A DNA stretch of 64,000 nt from UBA6623 sp965238125 (GTDB taxonomy: Bacteria; Acidobacteriota; Terriglobia; Bryobacterales; UBA6623), in the NCBI GenBank assembly GCA_965238125.1, contig OZ250179.1, forward strand, positions 5,208,001-5,272,000, read 5' to 3'. A program made the position numbers and the translations under genes. Shown here piece by piece: positions 27,425 through 37,739 of this stretch. The notes under the pieces were generated by a model. That model searched no databases and was not told the DNA's origin. It saw only the letters and a program-made list of their open reading frames with translations. The stretch's first letter is position 1. Every line of letters starts with the position of its first letter.

Positions 27425-29962
27425 CTAGTCCACGTAGAGAAATTCGTTTAGGTTGAAAACCATCAGGGCGAATCGGGTGAGTTCCGAGTCCGGGGCCGAT
27501 GACTCCGTAAACATGTCGAGAGCCCGGCGCCGCTCCTCGTCTGAAGGCGGGCGCGCGAAGGCGAGGTTCCACGCTCCATCTACCCACGCTTCGGGGTCGT
27601 CGCCGAAGTCTTCTCTGAGCCGTGACGCAAGAGCCCCGGCCTTCTCGATCATGAAATTGCTGTTGAGCAGGGTGAGAGCTTGCGGCGCGACCGTCGTTGT
27701 ATCCCGGCGGCCACAGCTCGTCGATGAATCGGGAGCGTCGAACGTCGTGAACATCGGGTAGGGAAACTGACGCTTCACAAAGACGTACACGCTGCGGCGG
27801 TTGTGGTCGGCGGGATCCATCGACTCGGGCCAATCGTCAACGTCCCACATCCCGAGCCGCTCCTCTTCGGTCAGGGGCGGCAGCACTGGGCGACCCCCCG
27901 CTTTCCAATTGATCGTTCCCGAAACGGCCAGCACCGAATCGCGAAGCGTCTCGGCTTCGAGCCTTCGTCGATTCATGCGCCAAAGGTATTGGTTCTCGGA
28001 GTCAATTTCGGCGTTGGCGTCGTTGTACGCGGTGGACATCTGATACGCGCTCGAGAGCAGGATTTGCTTGTGAAGTTTCTTAATACTCCAACCCTGTTGT
28101 ACGAAGTCCGTCGCCAACCAATCGAGGAGCTTCGGGTGGGTTGGCGGTTGTCCCTGGCGTCCGAAGTTATTCGGCGTTGTGACCAGGCCGCGGCTGAAAT
28201 GCCCTTGCCAGATTCGATTGACGATGACGCGGGCGGTCAGCGGGTGATCGGGGCCCGCCAGCCATTCCGCAAGCTTCCTGCGGCGCTCGGGGACGAACGA
28301 ACGGTCATCGGGTTCGTCGTGAGCGAACTCCTCACCGTTGCTCAATACGGCCGGCACGCCCGGCGTCACTTTCTCGCCCTTTGAGCGCCAATCGCCGCGG
28401 GAGGTCATGTGCACCGGGTAGATGACATCGGAATGACCGAGCACGGTCGCGCTCTGCAACTCGAAGGCAACCCCGGAGGCCGCCTTGCCCAGGTCGGTGA
28501 TCAGCGTCGCCCGGCGGTCGCGTTCCTGGGAGGTATAGGGAAGCGCTCGCTTGTAACCGGCGGCGTTTTCCCGCAGCCCCGCCTCGGTAATCGCGCGCTC
28601 GATCGGAATGACCTCGAGTTCTTGGTCCTTAGTTCGCTTCACTTTGGGAATGCGGAAGACCTCGACCAGATCGGGCGGGAACTTGGCGGCAATCTCATCG
28701 ATGACGCGCCGCCGAACCGCGCTATCCAGACGTTTGATGGCGGCTTGGTACTCGAAGACTTTGATCTGTCGCGGGTAGGCCGAGTAGTAGCCGAACTCAC
28801 TCATCTTGTTGACGACGGGCAGTTGCCGAATTTCGCTGCCCGCGAAGACGGCCATCATGCGGTGGTAGTCCTTTTGACTGATCGGGTCGAACTTGTGGTC
28901 GTGGCAGCGCGCGCAACCAATGGTCAGGCCGAGGAAAGCTTCGCCGGTGGTGTCGATGGCGTCAACCATCCACTCGTACCGCAGCCGGTTCCCGTCGAGG
29001 GCGGCCTCGTGATAGACGGTCCCGACGGTGTAGAGGCCGGTGCCGATGCGGGCTTCGAGGTGGCGTTGCTTCTGTTCGGGAATTTCGTACCCGCCTCGCA
29101 GTTCGATGTCGTCGGGCCAGATCTCGTCTCCGGCGATTTGCTCCTTGAGAAAGCGGTCGAACGGCTTGTCGTCGTTGAAGGACTTGATCACGTAGTCGCG
29201 ATAACGCCAGGCGTTGGGGAAAAAGATGTCGGTTTCGAATCCACCGGTATCGGCATAGCGGACCACGTCGAGCCAGTGACGCCCCCAGCGCTCTCCGTAG
29301 CGAGGTGATTCGAGAAGCCGGTCGACCAGCTTTTCGTCGGCTTTCGGGGATTCATCGTTGACGAAGGCCCTCACCTCGTCCGGGGTTGGCGGAACGCCGT
29401 GGAGGTCGAAATAGAGGCGCCGAGCCAGGGTTGTCTTGTCGGCCTGAGCGGCAGGCGTCAGGCCCTTCTCCTCGATCCGCGCCAGGATAAAAGAGTCGAT
29501 GGCGTTTCGCACCCACGCCTCGTTGTTCACCGCGGGCGGTTCCGGCTGTTTGGGCGTCTCAAAAGCCCACCAGTCCGACTCGGAAGCGACCTGGACGGTG
29601 TCGTCCCAGCGGGCCCCCTCGTTGATCCAGGTGCCGAGCAGTTCTCGGTCGCTCTCGGAAAGCGGGTCCTTGCCCATCGGCATCTTTAAGTCGCCCGCGT
29701 GAAGGACGGCTTGATACAGCAAACTCTCTTTGGCGTTGCCGGGGACGACGGAGGGGCCGCGCTTGCCGCCCTTCAACAGCGCGTCGCGAGAGCGCAAATC
29801 GAGCCCCGACATTTGCACGTCGCCGTGGCAAGACAGACAATTCTTCTCGAGAATTTTTTGCGCCGCGGCCTCGACCGAATCACGTGCTTGGGCGGATAAA
29901 CGGCCAGCCGAAAAGGCCGTCACAACAAGAATCCAAACCGTGGCGAGCGAACCGAGCCGCAT
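27425..29962 (-). CDS. DUF1549/DUF1553 cytochrome c-type protein (PSCyt1-PSCyt2-PSD1)
   Basis: 845 residues from ATG 29962, which has GGGGAGG seven bases upstream. The signal peptide is followed by a haem-binding CLSCH (PSCyt1), the YFDLHGVPPTPDEVRAFVND block of DUF1549, a second CxxCH in GCARCHDHKFDPI, and the C-terminal DUF1553 with HPLTARVIVNRIWQGHFSRG and TTVAPQALTLLNSNF. The adjacent DUF1501 gene lies immediately upstream on the same strand (38 bases between coding regions), forming the standard two-gene operon. The function is unknown; the protein is envelope-located, and the association with sulfatase-fold DUF1501 suggests an extracellular degradative or redox complex. Confidence 0.93.
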   Translation of the reverse strand: MRLGSLATVWILVVTAFSAGRLSAQARDSVEAAAQKILEKNCLSCHGDVQMSGLDLRSRDALLKGGKRGPSVVPGNAKESLLYQAVLHAGDLKMPMGKDPLSESDRELLGTWINEGARWDDTVQVASESDWWAFETPKQPEPPAVNNEAWVRNAIDSFILARIEEKGLTPAAQADKTTLARRLYFDLHGVPPTPDEVRAFVNDESPKADEKLVDRLLESPRYGERWGRHWLDVVRYADTGGFETDIFFPNAWRYRDYVIKSFNDDKPFDRFLKEQIAGDEIWPDDIELRGGYEIPEQKQRHLEARIGTGLYTVGTVYHEAALDGNRLRYEWMVDAIDTTGEAFLGLTIGCARCHDHKFDPISQKDYHRMMAVFAGSEIRQLPVVNKMSEFGYYSAYPRQIKVFEYQAAIKRLDSAVRRRVIDEIAAKFPPDLVEVFRIPKVKRTKDQELEVIPIERAITEAGLRENAAGYKRALPYTSQERDRRATLITDLGKAASGVAFELQSATVLGHSDVIYPVHMTSRGDWRSKGEKVTPGVPAVLSNGEEFAHDEPDDRSFVPERRRKLAEWLAGPDHPLTARVIVNRIWQGHFSRGLVTTPNNFGRQGQPPTHPKLLDWLATDFVQQGWSIKKLHKQILLSSAYQMSTAYNDANAEIDSENQYLWRMNRRRLEAETLRDSVLAVSGTINWKAGGRPVLPPLTEEERLGMWDVDDWPESMDPADHNRRSVYVFVKRQFPYPMFTTFDAPDSSTSCGRRDTTTVAPQALTLLNSNFMIEKAGALASRLREDFGDDPEAWVDGAWNLAFARPPSDEERRRALDMFTESSAPDSELTRFALMVFNLNEFLYVD

Positions 29963-29999
29963 CAAACTTCCTCCCCGCACGGACAAAACCACACGTCGG

Positions 30000-31502
30000 C
30001 TATCCATTCACCAGCCGTAACGCCAGATTGTTTTCCCCGCCGATGTCGGTCAGGCGGAAGTCGCGCCCTTGGAAGTGGTAGGTGAGTTGTTCATGGTCGA
30101 GGCCCAGCAGGGTGAGAATCGTCGCGTGCAAATCATGGACGTGGACCTTGTCCTCGACGGCCTGCAAACCGATCTCGTCGGTGGCGCCGATGATCTTGCC
30201 GCCTTGGATGCCTCCGCCTGCCATCCATACGCTGAAACCGTAGGGGTTGTGGTCGCGGCCGGCGCTGTTAGGGGCCCCACCTTCCCCGCCGTCCGTGAAG
30301 GGCGTGCGGCCGAAGTCGCCGCCCCAGATGATCAACGTTTCATCGAACAGGCCGCGGCCCTTGAGGTCGCTAAGCAGCCCGGCGATGGGCTTGTCGACTT
30401 GCGCCGCCAGCGTCGTGTGGTTGTGGTCCAACTGGTTGTGGCCGTCCCAACCGGGGCTCCCTCCCTGCTTGCCGCAGCCCGAGTAGACTTGGATAAACCG
30501 CACCCCCCGCTCGACCATACGCCTGGCCAGCAAGCACTCCTTGCCGAATTCCTCGGTAACGGGGTTGTCGAGGCCGTACAGCTTCTTTGTCGCCTCGCTT
30601 TCATTAGAAACATCGGCCAAATCGGGAACCGATGTCTGCATCTTGAAGGCCAGTTCATACGACGACATGCGAGCCGAGAGCTGCGAGTCCTCTTGTCGCG
30701 ACTCCAAATGTTGCCGGTTGAACCAGTTCAGTTTGTCGAGCATGCTCCGTTGCTCAGCGGCGCTGAACTGGGTCGGCCGATTGACGTTGAGAATCGGCGG
30801 CCCATAGCTTCTCAAGACCGTGCCCTGATACATCGCCGGCAAGAAGCCCGAGCCATATGCGGGCGACCCGGATTTGATGCCGCCGTCGAGCATGACCATG
30901 TAGGCCGGCAGGTTTTCGCTTTCGCTGCCCAGCCCGTAGACCACCCAGGCGCCGAGGCTCGGTCGCCCGACCTGCGGCCAGCCGGTGTTCAACCAGTTTT
31001 GGCCGGTGATGTGGGTAAACCCGTCGTGATGGCACGAACGAACGACAGCCATGTCGTCGGCGTGTTGCGCCGTGTGCTCGAACAGGTCGGAAATCTCTAT
31101 GCCCGACTGCCCCCGCTTTTTGAATGTACGCCGCGTGCCGAGCAAGGGCTGCTTTTCCGTCTTCGAGAACTGGAAGTCAAGCTTGGCGAAGCTCGGCGGG
31201 ACGAATTGGCCGTCCAGTTCATTGAGCAGCGGCTTCGGATCGAACGTATCGAGATGACTCGGCCCGCCGTGCATGAACAGGAAAATGACGTTTTTGGCCT
31301 TGGCGGGAAAATCTTGCGGCTTGGGAGCAAAAGGATTCGTGGAGTCGGGCCCCGTGGACGCCGCAGAGGCCGCATCCCGGTTCAACAAATAGCCGGCGGC
31401 CAGCGAACCGAAGCCCAGGCCGCTTTTTTCCAGAAAATCCCGTCGGGATGTGACTCTCGTCTCATTGCCACAGAATTGAGGCTGACCACTGAATTTCCGC
31501 AT
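30000..31502 (-). CDS. DUF1501 family protein
   Basis: 500 residues. The Tat leader is TSRRDFLEKSGLGFGSLAAG. The alkaline-phosphatase/sulfatase fold is shown by AKNVIFLFMHGGPSHLDTFD (first metal-site Asp), LIIWGGDFGRTPF, GRDHNPYGFSVWMAGGG and HVHDLHATILTLLGLDHEQL with metal-binding His and Asp. The first Met (31502) leaves 18 residues before the RR motif; an internal start is possible but not obvious. It is the first gene of an operon with the DUF1549/1553 cytochrome. Confidence 0.93.
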   Translation of the reverse strand: MRKFSGQPQFCGNETRVTSRRDFLEKSGLGFGSLAAGYLLNRDAASAASTGPDSTNPFAPKPQDFPAKAKNVIFLFMHGGPSHLDTFDPKPLLNELDGQFVPPSFAKLDFQFSKTEKQPLLGTRRTFKKRGQSGIEISDLFEHTAQHADDMAVVRSCHHDGFTHITGQNWLNTGWPQVGRPSLGAWVVYGLGSESENLPAYMVMLDGGIKSGSPAYGSGFLPAMYQGTVLRSYGPPILNVNRPTQFSAAEQRSMLDKLNWFNRQHLESRQEDSQLSARMSSYELAFKMQTSVPDLADVSNESEATKKLYGLDNPVTEEFGKECLLARRMVERGVRFIQVYSGCGKQGGSPGWDGHNQLDHNHTTLAAQVDKPIAGLLSDLKGRGLFDETLIIWGGDFGRTPFTDGGEGGAPNSAGRDHNPYGFSVWMAGGGIQGGKIIGATDEIGLQAVEDKVHVHDLHATILTLLGLDHEQLTYHFQGRDFRLTDIGGENNLALRLVNG

Positions 31503-32004
31503 GCCCTTGAACTCCCGGCGTCCGTTTACTGAACGCGCAAACCGTTACTGCCTAGTATACCCGGGTCCTGACCGCGGGAGCGTCTTCCGCGTACTCACGC
31601 GTCCCCGTACAGCTTGGGGTACGAATCTTGCTTGGTTCCTCGCCGAGTAGCTGACAGAGGCTTATTCGGCAAGTGCTCTCGAAGAGACCCGAGGGACTTG
31701 TTTCAACTCGCCGTCACTATCGTTTTCAACCAGATTGCCGTAAGTTCACGAATGTGCCGCCCCGCTTTAGACCGGGCCGTTCGCGAACGTACGCAGGACC
31801 CGTACCTTTCCGCTCAAGTCATACCAACCTGGAACGCCCGCGTGACCTCGTCCCGGCTTGACAGCACCGGCGTGGAGAAATTGCCACTCAGAAATTTGTT
31901 TCCCACCAGCAAACACCCTTCATCGACCGGTGAGCAGGCGGTTAGAATGTGGGATGGCTCGGTCGAATATGGGCCCTGCAGTGCTACCATCGCATTACCG
32001 CCGG

Positions 32005-32400
32005 GAAGGTGTTATCAACAGTAATCCCGCAGCGGTACAATGTCCCCATCTTGATCGGCCAAACTATCTCGCACTACAAGATCACCGAAAGGCTCGGTGA
32101 AAGGGCGGGGAGAGAGTTCTTCGTGTTGTGGGCAATGTGGATCAGAATCTTGTTCCGCTGCGACTGCTTGCTCGCGGGACGGGCTCTGAACCGGCCGGTC
32201 AATCGGAAGACACTCCAATCTCCCAAGGGATCGAAAAACTCGTTACGCGTTACGCCGAGATCGGAGATTTCAGCGGCGTCGTCTTGTGGCGCGGGGAGAC
32301 AACGTGATGTTTGCCGGTGCTTTTGGGGAACCAAGTCGCGAGTCGGGCGCGCCGAACTCGATGGAAACGGCGTCGTAGAGTGCGAGGAGATTCGGGGCGG
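32005..32400 (+). pseudogene. kinase-start / beta-lactamase-family remnant (repeat unit, inverted partner at 59755-60137)
   Basis: The unit has, in order: TGTTATCA (32010-32017), a -10-like TACAAT (32036-32041), a kinase start at TTG 32051 reading IGQTISHYKITERLGE, then a switch to a degenerate serine-hydrolase N-terminus: ISQGIEKLVTRYAEIGDFSG, VVLWRGE, and in another frame NVMFAGAFGEPSRESG. The last resembles the FSGVVLVARGD.VLFAGAFGEAN start of beta-lactamase-family esterases. The same composite occurs in inverted orientation at 59755-60137, so the fusion predates the duplication. Neither copy is coding. The remaining bases of 31503-32564 show nothing recognisable. Confidence 0.62.
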
Positions 32401-32564
32401 CTACAACCTTGGCCTGCTGCAGTCGGTTCGGTTAGGAGAGTCCATCGACAGCGAAACCGTTACTGATCTCGATTGTGGTCCGTCGGGTACCAGGGTAAAA
32501 TCAAGTGAGACGCGAAGGTCAATCGGACTTCGCCTGGGAGGCACACACGCCTAGAGAGATTGCC

Positions 32565-35144
32565 ATGAGGTTGCGAGTCCTCCGCGATCACTGCTATCTC
32601 GCCCTCGCTCTCCTTTTCGCTTTGGCACACACGGTGCCGGTTCACGCCGAGGAGGACTCTGTCCTTGCGGAGAAGGCTTGGCGGGTCCTCGAAAAGAATT
32701 GCCTAGTGTGTCATGGTGCTCAGGCTGAAAACACCACGGGACTGGACCTGCACAGCCGCGAAGCGATCCTGAAGGGCGGCAAGAGGGGGCCGGCCGCCGT
32801 CGCCGGCAAAGCGGACGAGAGTCACTTGATCAAGGCCGCCTCCCACGAAGACCTGCAGATGCCACCAGGAAGCAAGCAGCCACTTCCGGCCGAGGATTTG
32901 CAGGCACTGAAGGACTGGATCAACGCGGGACTGCCGGCGCTCGCCAGAGCGGACATCAAAACCGTGCAGGTCCACTGGGCTTTCCAGCCCGTAAAGAAGC
33001 TCGATCCACCCTCGTACCCCACCGGCTGGTCTTCAAACGAGATCGATCGCTTCATCCAGGCGAAGCTCGTAGAAAAAGGCATCGAGCCCGTGGGTGCCGC
33101 TGGCAGACGGGCGCTCATCCGGCGTGCCTACTTCGATCTGACCGGGCTGCCGCCCTCGCCTGAGGAGATCGCCGCCTTTGTCGCCGACGACTCACAGGAC
33201 GCGTTTGCCACCATCGTCGACAAGCTGCTGGGCTCGCCACGATACGGCGAGCGCTGGGGCCGCCACTGGATGGATGTGGTCCACTACTCAGACACCGCCG
33301 GCGACAACGCCGACTACCCGATCCCGGAAGTCTATCGATACCGAGACTACATCATTGGCTCATTCAACGCGGACAAGCCCTACGACGAGTTCGTTCGGGA
33401 GCAGTTGGCCGGGGACATTCTGGCCAAGCAGGGCCCCTCATCGAAGTGGGGAGAGCGGGTGGCCGCCACGGGCTTTCTAGCGCTGTTCCGGCGCTACGGG
33501 ATCTCGCCGAAAGAGATGTGGTTTCTGACGATGGAGGACGCCATCGATACGGTCGGGCGCGCGTTGATGGGCTTGACGCTGCGTTGCGCCCGCTGCCATG
33601 ACCACAAGTTCGACCCCACGACAACACAGGACTACTATGCGCTCTACGGGATCTTCGACAGTACCGAGTACTCCTACACGGGCTCGGAGCGGCTTAGGGC
33701 CTTCAACCGCCGGAACTTCGTGCCGTTCGAGCCGCCGGAGGTGTCCGGCGCCAGGCTGGCCAACTACTACAAAACCATCCTCGATATGAAGGAGGAGGCG
33801 GACCTCCTCAAGCAGCGGCTGGACGAAGGGGACAGGGAAGCCCTCGAACAAATCGCCAAGATTGATGCCAAGTTGGCGAGAGGAGAGCGGCTGGCCTTGC
33901 AGGCCGCAGCCGAGGGCTTGAAGGTTGAGAAGGGGCGTTCAGAGGAGATTGTGAAGCTTCTCGCCGAGCGCGAAGAAATCCTCAACGCGCGAAAGGACAA
34001 GGTCGCCTACGACCCCGTGGGCAGCAAGCAGGAAACGGCCGCGGAGCACATCGCCAGAATTGCCGAACTGCGAAAGCGAGCCAAAGCACTGCAACTTCGC
34101 GGGTATCCCGAGAGCCTTCCGATGGTTTATGGGGCCCGGGAAGGAAAGATAGTCAACACCCGCCTCCACATTCAGGGAGATCCGTTCAATCAGGGAAAAG
34201 TCATCCCGCGCAACGTCCCGGCGTTCCTGACCGGGGGCAAAGGCATCGAGATTCCCGAAGACAGCAGCGGGCGGCTGGAGCTGGCGAAGTGGCTGACGAG
34301 TCCGGATCATCCGCTGACCGCGAGAGTGATGGTAAACCGGATCTGGCACTATCACTTCGGCAGAGGGATCGTCACGACACCCTCGAACTTCGGGCTGCGC
34401 GGGGAGCCGCCGACACACCCTGGGCTGCTGGACTGGCTGGCGAGCCGGTTCGTCGAGAACGGCTGGTCCGTCAAGGCCATGCACCGGCTGATCATGCTGT
34501 CGAACACCTATCAGATCTCGAGCGTTCCCAGCAGCGAGGGGGCCGCGAAAGATCCCAGCAATCGGTACTACGGGCGTTTTGACCGGCGCCGCTTGGACGC
34601 TGAGCAGATTCGCGATTCGATGTTGTTGCTTGGGCGGAATCTGGACCTCGAAAGGCCAGGGGAGCACCCCTTCCCTCCGCTCGAGCAATGGGGCTATTCA
34701 CAACACGTCCCATTCAAAGCGGTGTATGAGTCGAACCACCGCAGCGTCTATCTGATGCAACAGCGGCTGATTAAGCATCCCTACTACGCCACTTTCGACG
34801 GACCGGACACGAACTCCTCGACAGGGAAACGGGGCGTCTCGACCGTCTCGTTGCAGGCGCTGTTCATGATGAATAGCGACTTCGTCCACGAACAAGCGAA
34901 GGGGTTCGCGCGGCAGTTGGTCTCCACCGCGGCGGACCCGAAAAGCCGTGTTGAGTTGGCTCAGGAGATGGCCTGGGGGAGCAAGCCATCGAAGGAGGAA
35001 GCCGAGAAGGCGGTCGAGTATGTCCGGAGCGTCGAGGACGAGTCTCAAAGTGCGGGTTCGGTGCCGGCCGAAGCTGAGTTGGATGCTTGGTCGAGCTATG
35101 TCCGCGTATTGTTGACAGCCAATCGGTTTTTCTACATCGACTGA
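32565..35144 (+). CDS. DUF1549/DUF1553 cytochrome c-type protein
   Basis: 859 residues from ATG 32565. A signal peptide (YLALALLFALAHTVPVHA), CLVCH haem site, DUF1549 block YFDLTGLPPSPEEIAAFVAD with PRYGERWGRHWMDVVHYSDT, second CxxCH in LRCARCHDHKFDP, a predicted coiled-coil insert (about residues 415-500, KEEADLLKQRLDEGDREALEQ), and the C-terminal DUF1553 with HPLTARVMVNRIWHYHFGRG. DUF1501 follows after 14 bases. It is a paralogue of the 27425-29962 gene, with the gene order in the pair reversed. Confidence 0.93.
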   Translation: MRLRVLRDHCYLALALLFALAHTVPVHAEEDSVLAEKAWRVLEKNCLVCHGAQAENTTGLDLHSREAILKGGKRGPAAVAGKADESHLIKAASHEDLQMPPGSKQPLPAEDLQALKDWINAGLPALARADIKTVQVHWAFQPVKKLDPPSYPTGWSSNEIDRFIQAKLVEKGIEPVGAAGRRALIRRAYFDLTGLPPSPEEIAAFVADDSQDAFATIVDKLLGSPRYGERWGRHWMDVVHYSDTAGDNADYPIPEVYRYRDYIIGSFNADKPYDEFVREQLAGDILAKQGPSSKWGERVAATGFLALFRRYGISPKEMWFLTMEDAIDTVGRALMGLTLRCARCHDHKFDPTTTQDYYALYGIFDSTEYSYTGSERLRAFNRRNFVPFEPPEVSGARLANYYKTILDMKEEADLLKQRLDEGDREALEQIAKIDAKLARGERLALQAAAEGLKVEKGRSEEIVKLLAEREEILNARKDKVAYDPVGSKQETAAEHIARIAELRKRAKALQLRGYPESLPMVYGAREGKIVNTRLHIQGDPFNQGKVIPRNVPAFLTGGKGIEIPEDSSGRLELAKWLTSPDHPLTARVMVNRIWHYHFGRGIVTTPSNFGLRGEPPTHPGLLDWLASRFVENGWSVKAMHRLIMLSNTYQISSVPSSEGAAKDPSNRYYGRFDRRRLDAEQIRDSMLLLGRNLDLERPGEHPFPPLEQWGYSQHVPFKAVYESNHRSVYLMQQRLIKHPYYATFDGPDTNSSTGKRGVSTVSLQALFMMNSDFVHEQAKGFARQLVSTAADPKSRVELAQEMAWGSKPSKEEAEKAVEYVRSVEDESQSAGSVPAEAELDAWSSYVRVLLTANRFFYID

Positions 35145-35158
35145 ACGGGGGCACGCAA

Positions 35159-36580
35159 ATGCAGGATTGCTGCGATCGGAGAACATTCCTGGGGCACTCG
35201 CTAAAAGCCCTCACCGCGGCCTACGGCCTGCGCCCGCTACTCTCGGTCGCCGCATCACTGAACGCTGGCGGCCCGTTGGCTCCAAAGCCTGGCCATCACC
35301 CGGCCAAGGCGAATCGGCTGCTTTGGATCCACTTGACCGGCGGGATGTCGCAGGTCGATACGTTCGATGCCAAGCCCAAGCTGCGCGAGATGCACGGACA
35401 AGAGATGGAGGTGCCGTCGTCCTATCCGCTCAGCAAGGAGATCGTGACCAGGCCGGCGCTGGGTTCGCCGTGGGAGTTCAAGCGTTGCGGCGAGTCGGGC
35501 TTGATGATCAGCGATCTGTTCCCGCTGTTCCGGGAACGCGCGGACGACCTGTGCGTGATTCGCACGATGCACACGGACTTGGTCGAGCACTTCCAGGCGA
35601 CGATGGCTATGAAGACGGGCTCGCCGACGCTGCCGCTGCCCAGCTTAGGGTCGTGGCTCAGCTACGGGCTGGGCACGGTGGATCAGAATCTGCCGCCCTA
35701 CGTTGTATTGTGCGCGGTTCCGCCTTACGGGGGCTCGCAGGGGTGGGACAGCAGCTTCTTGCCGCCGTTCCACCAGGGTACGCGCATCACACCCGGGGAC
35801 GATCCTGTGCCTCACCTCAAGCCTCAGTCACTGCCCGCGCGGGTAGCGGAGCTCGAAGCGCGGATGCTGCGCGATGTGAATCAGCTTCACGCCGACCTCC
35901 ATCCCGAGGATTTGAATCTGCGGGCGCGGATGCGCAGCTTCGACACGGCACGGGGCATGATGCAGGTGGCGCCTGAGGTCTTCGACATCTCGCGCGAGGA
36001 CCCCAAGATCCTCGACCTGTACGGGGCCGAGCCGGGCGATAGGAAGTCCCTCGGTTATCAGTGCCTGGTGGCGCGGCGGTTGCTGGAGAAAGGGGTGCGC
36101 GTGGTGGAGATCGTCGAAGACGGCGCGGACGGAAACAAGAACTGGGACGCCCACGTCAACCTCAAGGACCGCCACGAGACCAGCTCGCGCAAGGCGGACC
36201 AGGCCATGGCCGCCGCGTTGACCGACCTGAGACAGCGCGGGCTACTGACCGACACCCTTGTGGCAATCACCTCGGAGTTCGGCCGTACCCCGTGGACCAA
36301 TAGTGGAGGCGAGATCAACGAAGAGTCCGGCCGTCACCACTGGGGCCACGCGTTCACGTCGCTGCTGGCCGGCGGTGGCGTGAAGGGTGGCATGACCCAC
36401 GGCGAGACGAACGAGTTTGGCTCGGAGATCGTTGAGAAAGGCGTCCACGTGCACGACTACCACGCCACCATCCTGTACCTGATGGGGATCGACCACGAGC
36501 GTCTGACGTATCGATATGGTGGGAGGGACTTCCGGCTCACCGACGTGCATGGCAGAGTGCTACGGGACATTCTGGCTTGA
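35159..36580 (+). CDS. DUF1501 family protein
   Basis: 473 residues from ATG 35159 (GGGGGCACGCAA upstream). The Tat-like leader is CDRRTFLGHSLKALTAAYGL. Family landmarks: NRLLWIHLTGGMSQVDTFDA, LVAITSEFGRTPWTNSGG, GRHHWGHAFTSLLAGGGVKG and HVHDYHATILYLMGIDHERL. It is cotranscribed with the preceding cytochrome gene, from which it is 14 bases away. Pairing of DUF1501 with DUF1549/1553 is the rule in Planctomycetes, Verrucomicrobia and Acidobacteria. Confidence 0.93.
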   Translation: MQDCCDRRTFLGHSLKALTAAYGLRPLLSVAASLNAGGPLAPKPGHHPAKANRLLWIHLTGGMSQVDTFDAKPKLREMHGQEMEVPSSYPLSKEIVTRPALGSPWEFKRCGESGLMISDLFPLFRERADDLCVIRTMHTDLVEHFQATMAMKTGSPTLPLPSLGSWLSYGLGTVDQNLPPYVVLCAVPPYGGSQGWDSSFLPPFHQGTRITPGDDPVPHLKPQSLPARVAELEARMLRDVNQLHADLHPEDLNLRARMRSFDTARGMMQVAPEVFDISREDPKILDLYGAEPGDRKSLGYQCLVARRLLEKGVRVVEIVEDGADGNKNWDAHVNLKDRHETSSRKADQAMAAALTDLRQRGLLTDTLVAITSEFGRTPWTNSGGEINEESGRHHWGHAFTSLLAGGGVKGGMTHGETNEFGSEIVEKGVHVHDYHATILYLMGIDHERLTYRYGGRDFRLTDVHGRVLRDILA

Positions 36581-36711
36581 CAGTAGGGACTGCAGCCCTG
36601 TAGACCCGTAGGGTCGAGGCGAGCAAGGATACGGTCCAATCAAGGAGTTAAGCCGCCCCGCCAGATCCGCGGCTGTTGCTCCGGCCCCGATCTGGCACAA
36701 TTGATCTGCGC

Positions 36712-37644
36712 ATGAAGCTCACGCGCCGTACGTTACTGCTCTCCCCTCTCTCCGCCTCGCTGGTGCGAGCCGAGGATCAGCTCTCGGCCCTCATCATCGA
36801 CGGCGTGAACAACCATGACTGGCAAGCCGGCACGAGGATGATACGGGGAACGCTGAAGGCGAGCGGGCGTTTCACCGTGGACGTTTCGACGACGCCACCG
36901 CGCGAGGCGCCATCGTCGGCCTGGAATTCGTGGCGGCCGAACTTCTCCGCCTACGACGTCGTGGTGAGCAACTTCAACGGTGGCCACCTGGCCGACAGCA
37001 TCCACTGGCCCAAGCCCGTCGAAGAGGCGCTGATGAGGTACATCCGCGCCGGGGGTGGGTTTGTCAGCTTCCATGCCGCCAACAATGCGTTTCTCAACTG
37101 GCCCGACTACAACGAGATGATCGGTCTGCTGTGGCGGGACATCTCCTTCGGGCCGGGACTGATCCTCGATGAGCAGGAACGCGTGGTGGTGGTGCCTGCG
37201 GGCGAGGGGCTCCCGCCGGGGCACGGGCCGCGCCACGACTTCGTCATGAGGATGGTCGACCCGCAGCACCCGATCACCGACGGGTTGCCCAAAGAGTGGA
37301 TGCATCCGGCTGAGCAGTTGACCCACGGCCAGCACGGCCCGGCGAACCCGAAACACGGCGCACTCGAGAATGAGTTGCGCATCCTCACCTGCTCGTTATC
37401 GAAGGACTCTCATCGGCGCGAGCCACTTGATTGGGTCCGAAGCTGGGGGAAGGGCCGCATCTACGTCACTATGTTAGGCCACACCTGGCTCAACGAGGGC
37501 AACCCAAACCTGCACTGCGTCGGGTTCCAGACGTTGTTGGCGCGCGGCACAGAGTGGACCGCCACAGGCAAGGTGACCATCCCCGCTCCGGCGGATTTTC
37601 CCAACGCCGACGCGCCGCTCTTCCGTGACCTGACCAAGCCATGA
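36712..37644 (+). CDS. ThuA-like (trehalose-utilisation) domain protein
   Basis: 310 residues with a short Tat-like leader (MKLTRRTLLLSPLSASLVRA). The ThuA fold (class I glutamine amidotransferase-like) is shown by LSALIIDGVNNHDW, AYDVVVSNFNGGHLADS, GGGFVSFHAANNAF, ITDGLPKEWMHPAEQL and GRIYVTMLGHTW. The cysteine nucleophile position of true amidotransferases is replaced (SFHAAN), as is normal in ThuA proteins. ATG 36712 is chosen for the leader. It follows the DUF1501 gene by 131 bases on the same strand; coregulation is possible. Family members act on keto-disaccharides or bind sugars; the substrate is not known. Confidence 0.88.
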   Translation: MKLTRRTLLLSPLSASLVRAEDQLSALIIDGVNNHDWQAGTRMIRGTLKASGRFTVDVSTTPPREAPSSAWNSWRPNFSAYDVVVSNFNGGHLADSIHWPKPVEEALMRYIRAGGGFVSFHAANNAFLNWPDYNEMIGLLWRDISFGPGLILDEQERVVVVPAGEGLPPGHGPRHDFVMRMVDPQHPITDGLPKEWMHPAEQLTHGQHGPANPKHGALENELRILTCSLSKDSHRREPLDWVRSWGKGRIYVTMLGHTWLNEGNPNLHCVGFQTLLARGTEWTATGKVTIPAPADFPNADAPLFRDLTKP

Positions 37645-37739
37645 TCCCCGGCTCCCACCCGATGCGTACGCGGAGCCCCTACATCCGTGGCCGTAGAATA
37701 ACTTTCGCGGCTCTTTGAGTTTTCCGGTTCAGGGCACCG

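Noticed and set aside
30069..31532. Long plus-strand open frame (487 codons) opposite the DUF1501 gene
   Set aside because: It is the exact antisense of a well-recognised gene, without protein-family features or ribosome binding site.
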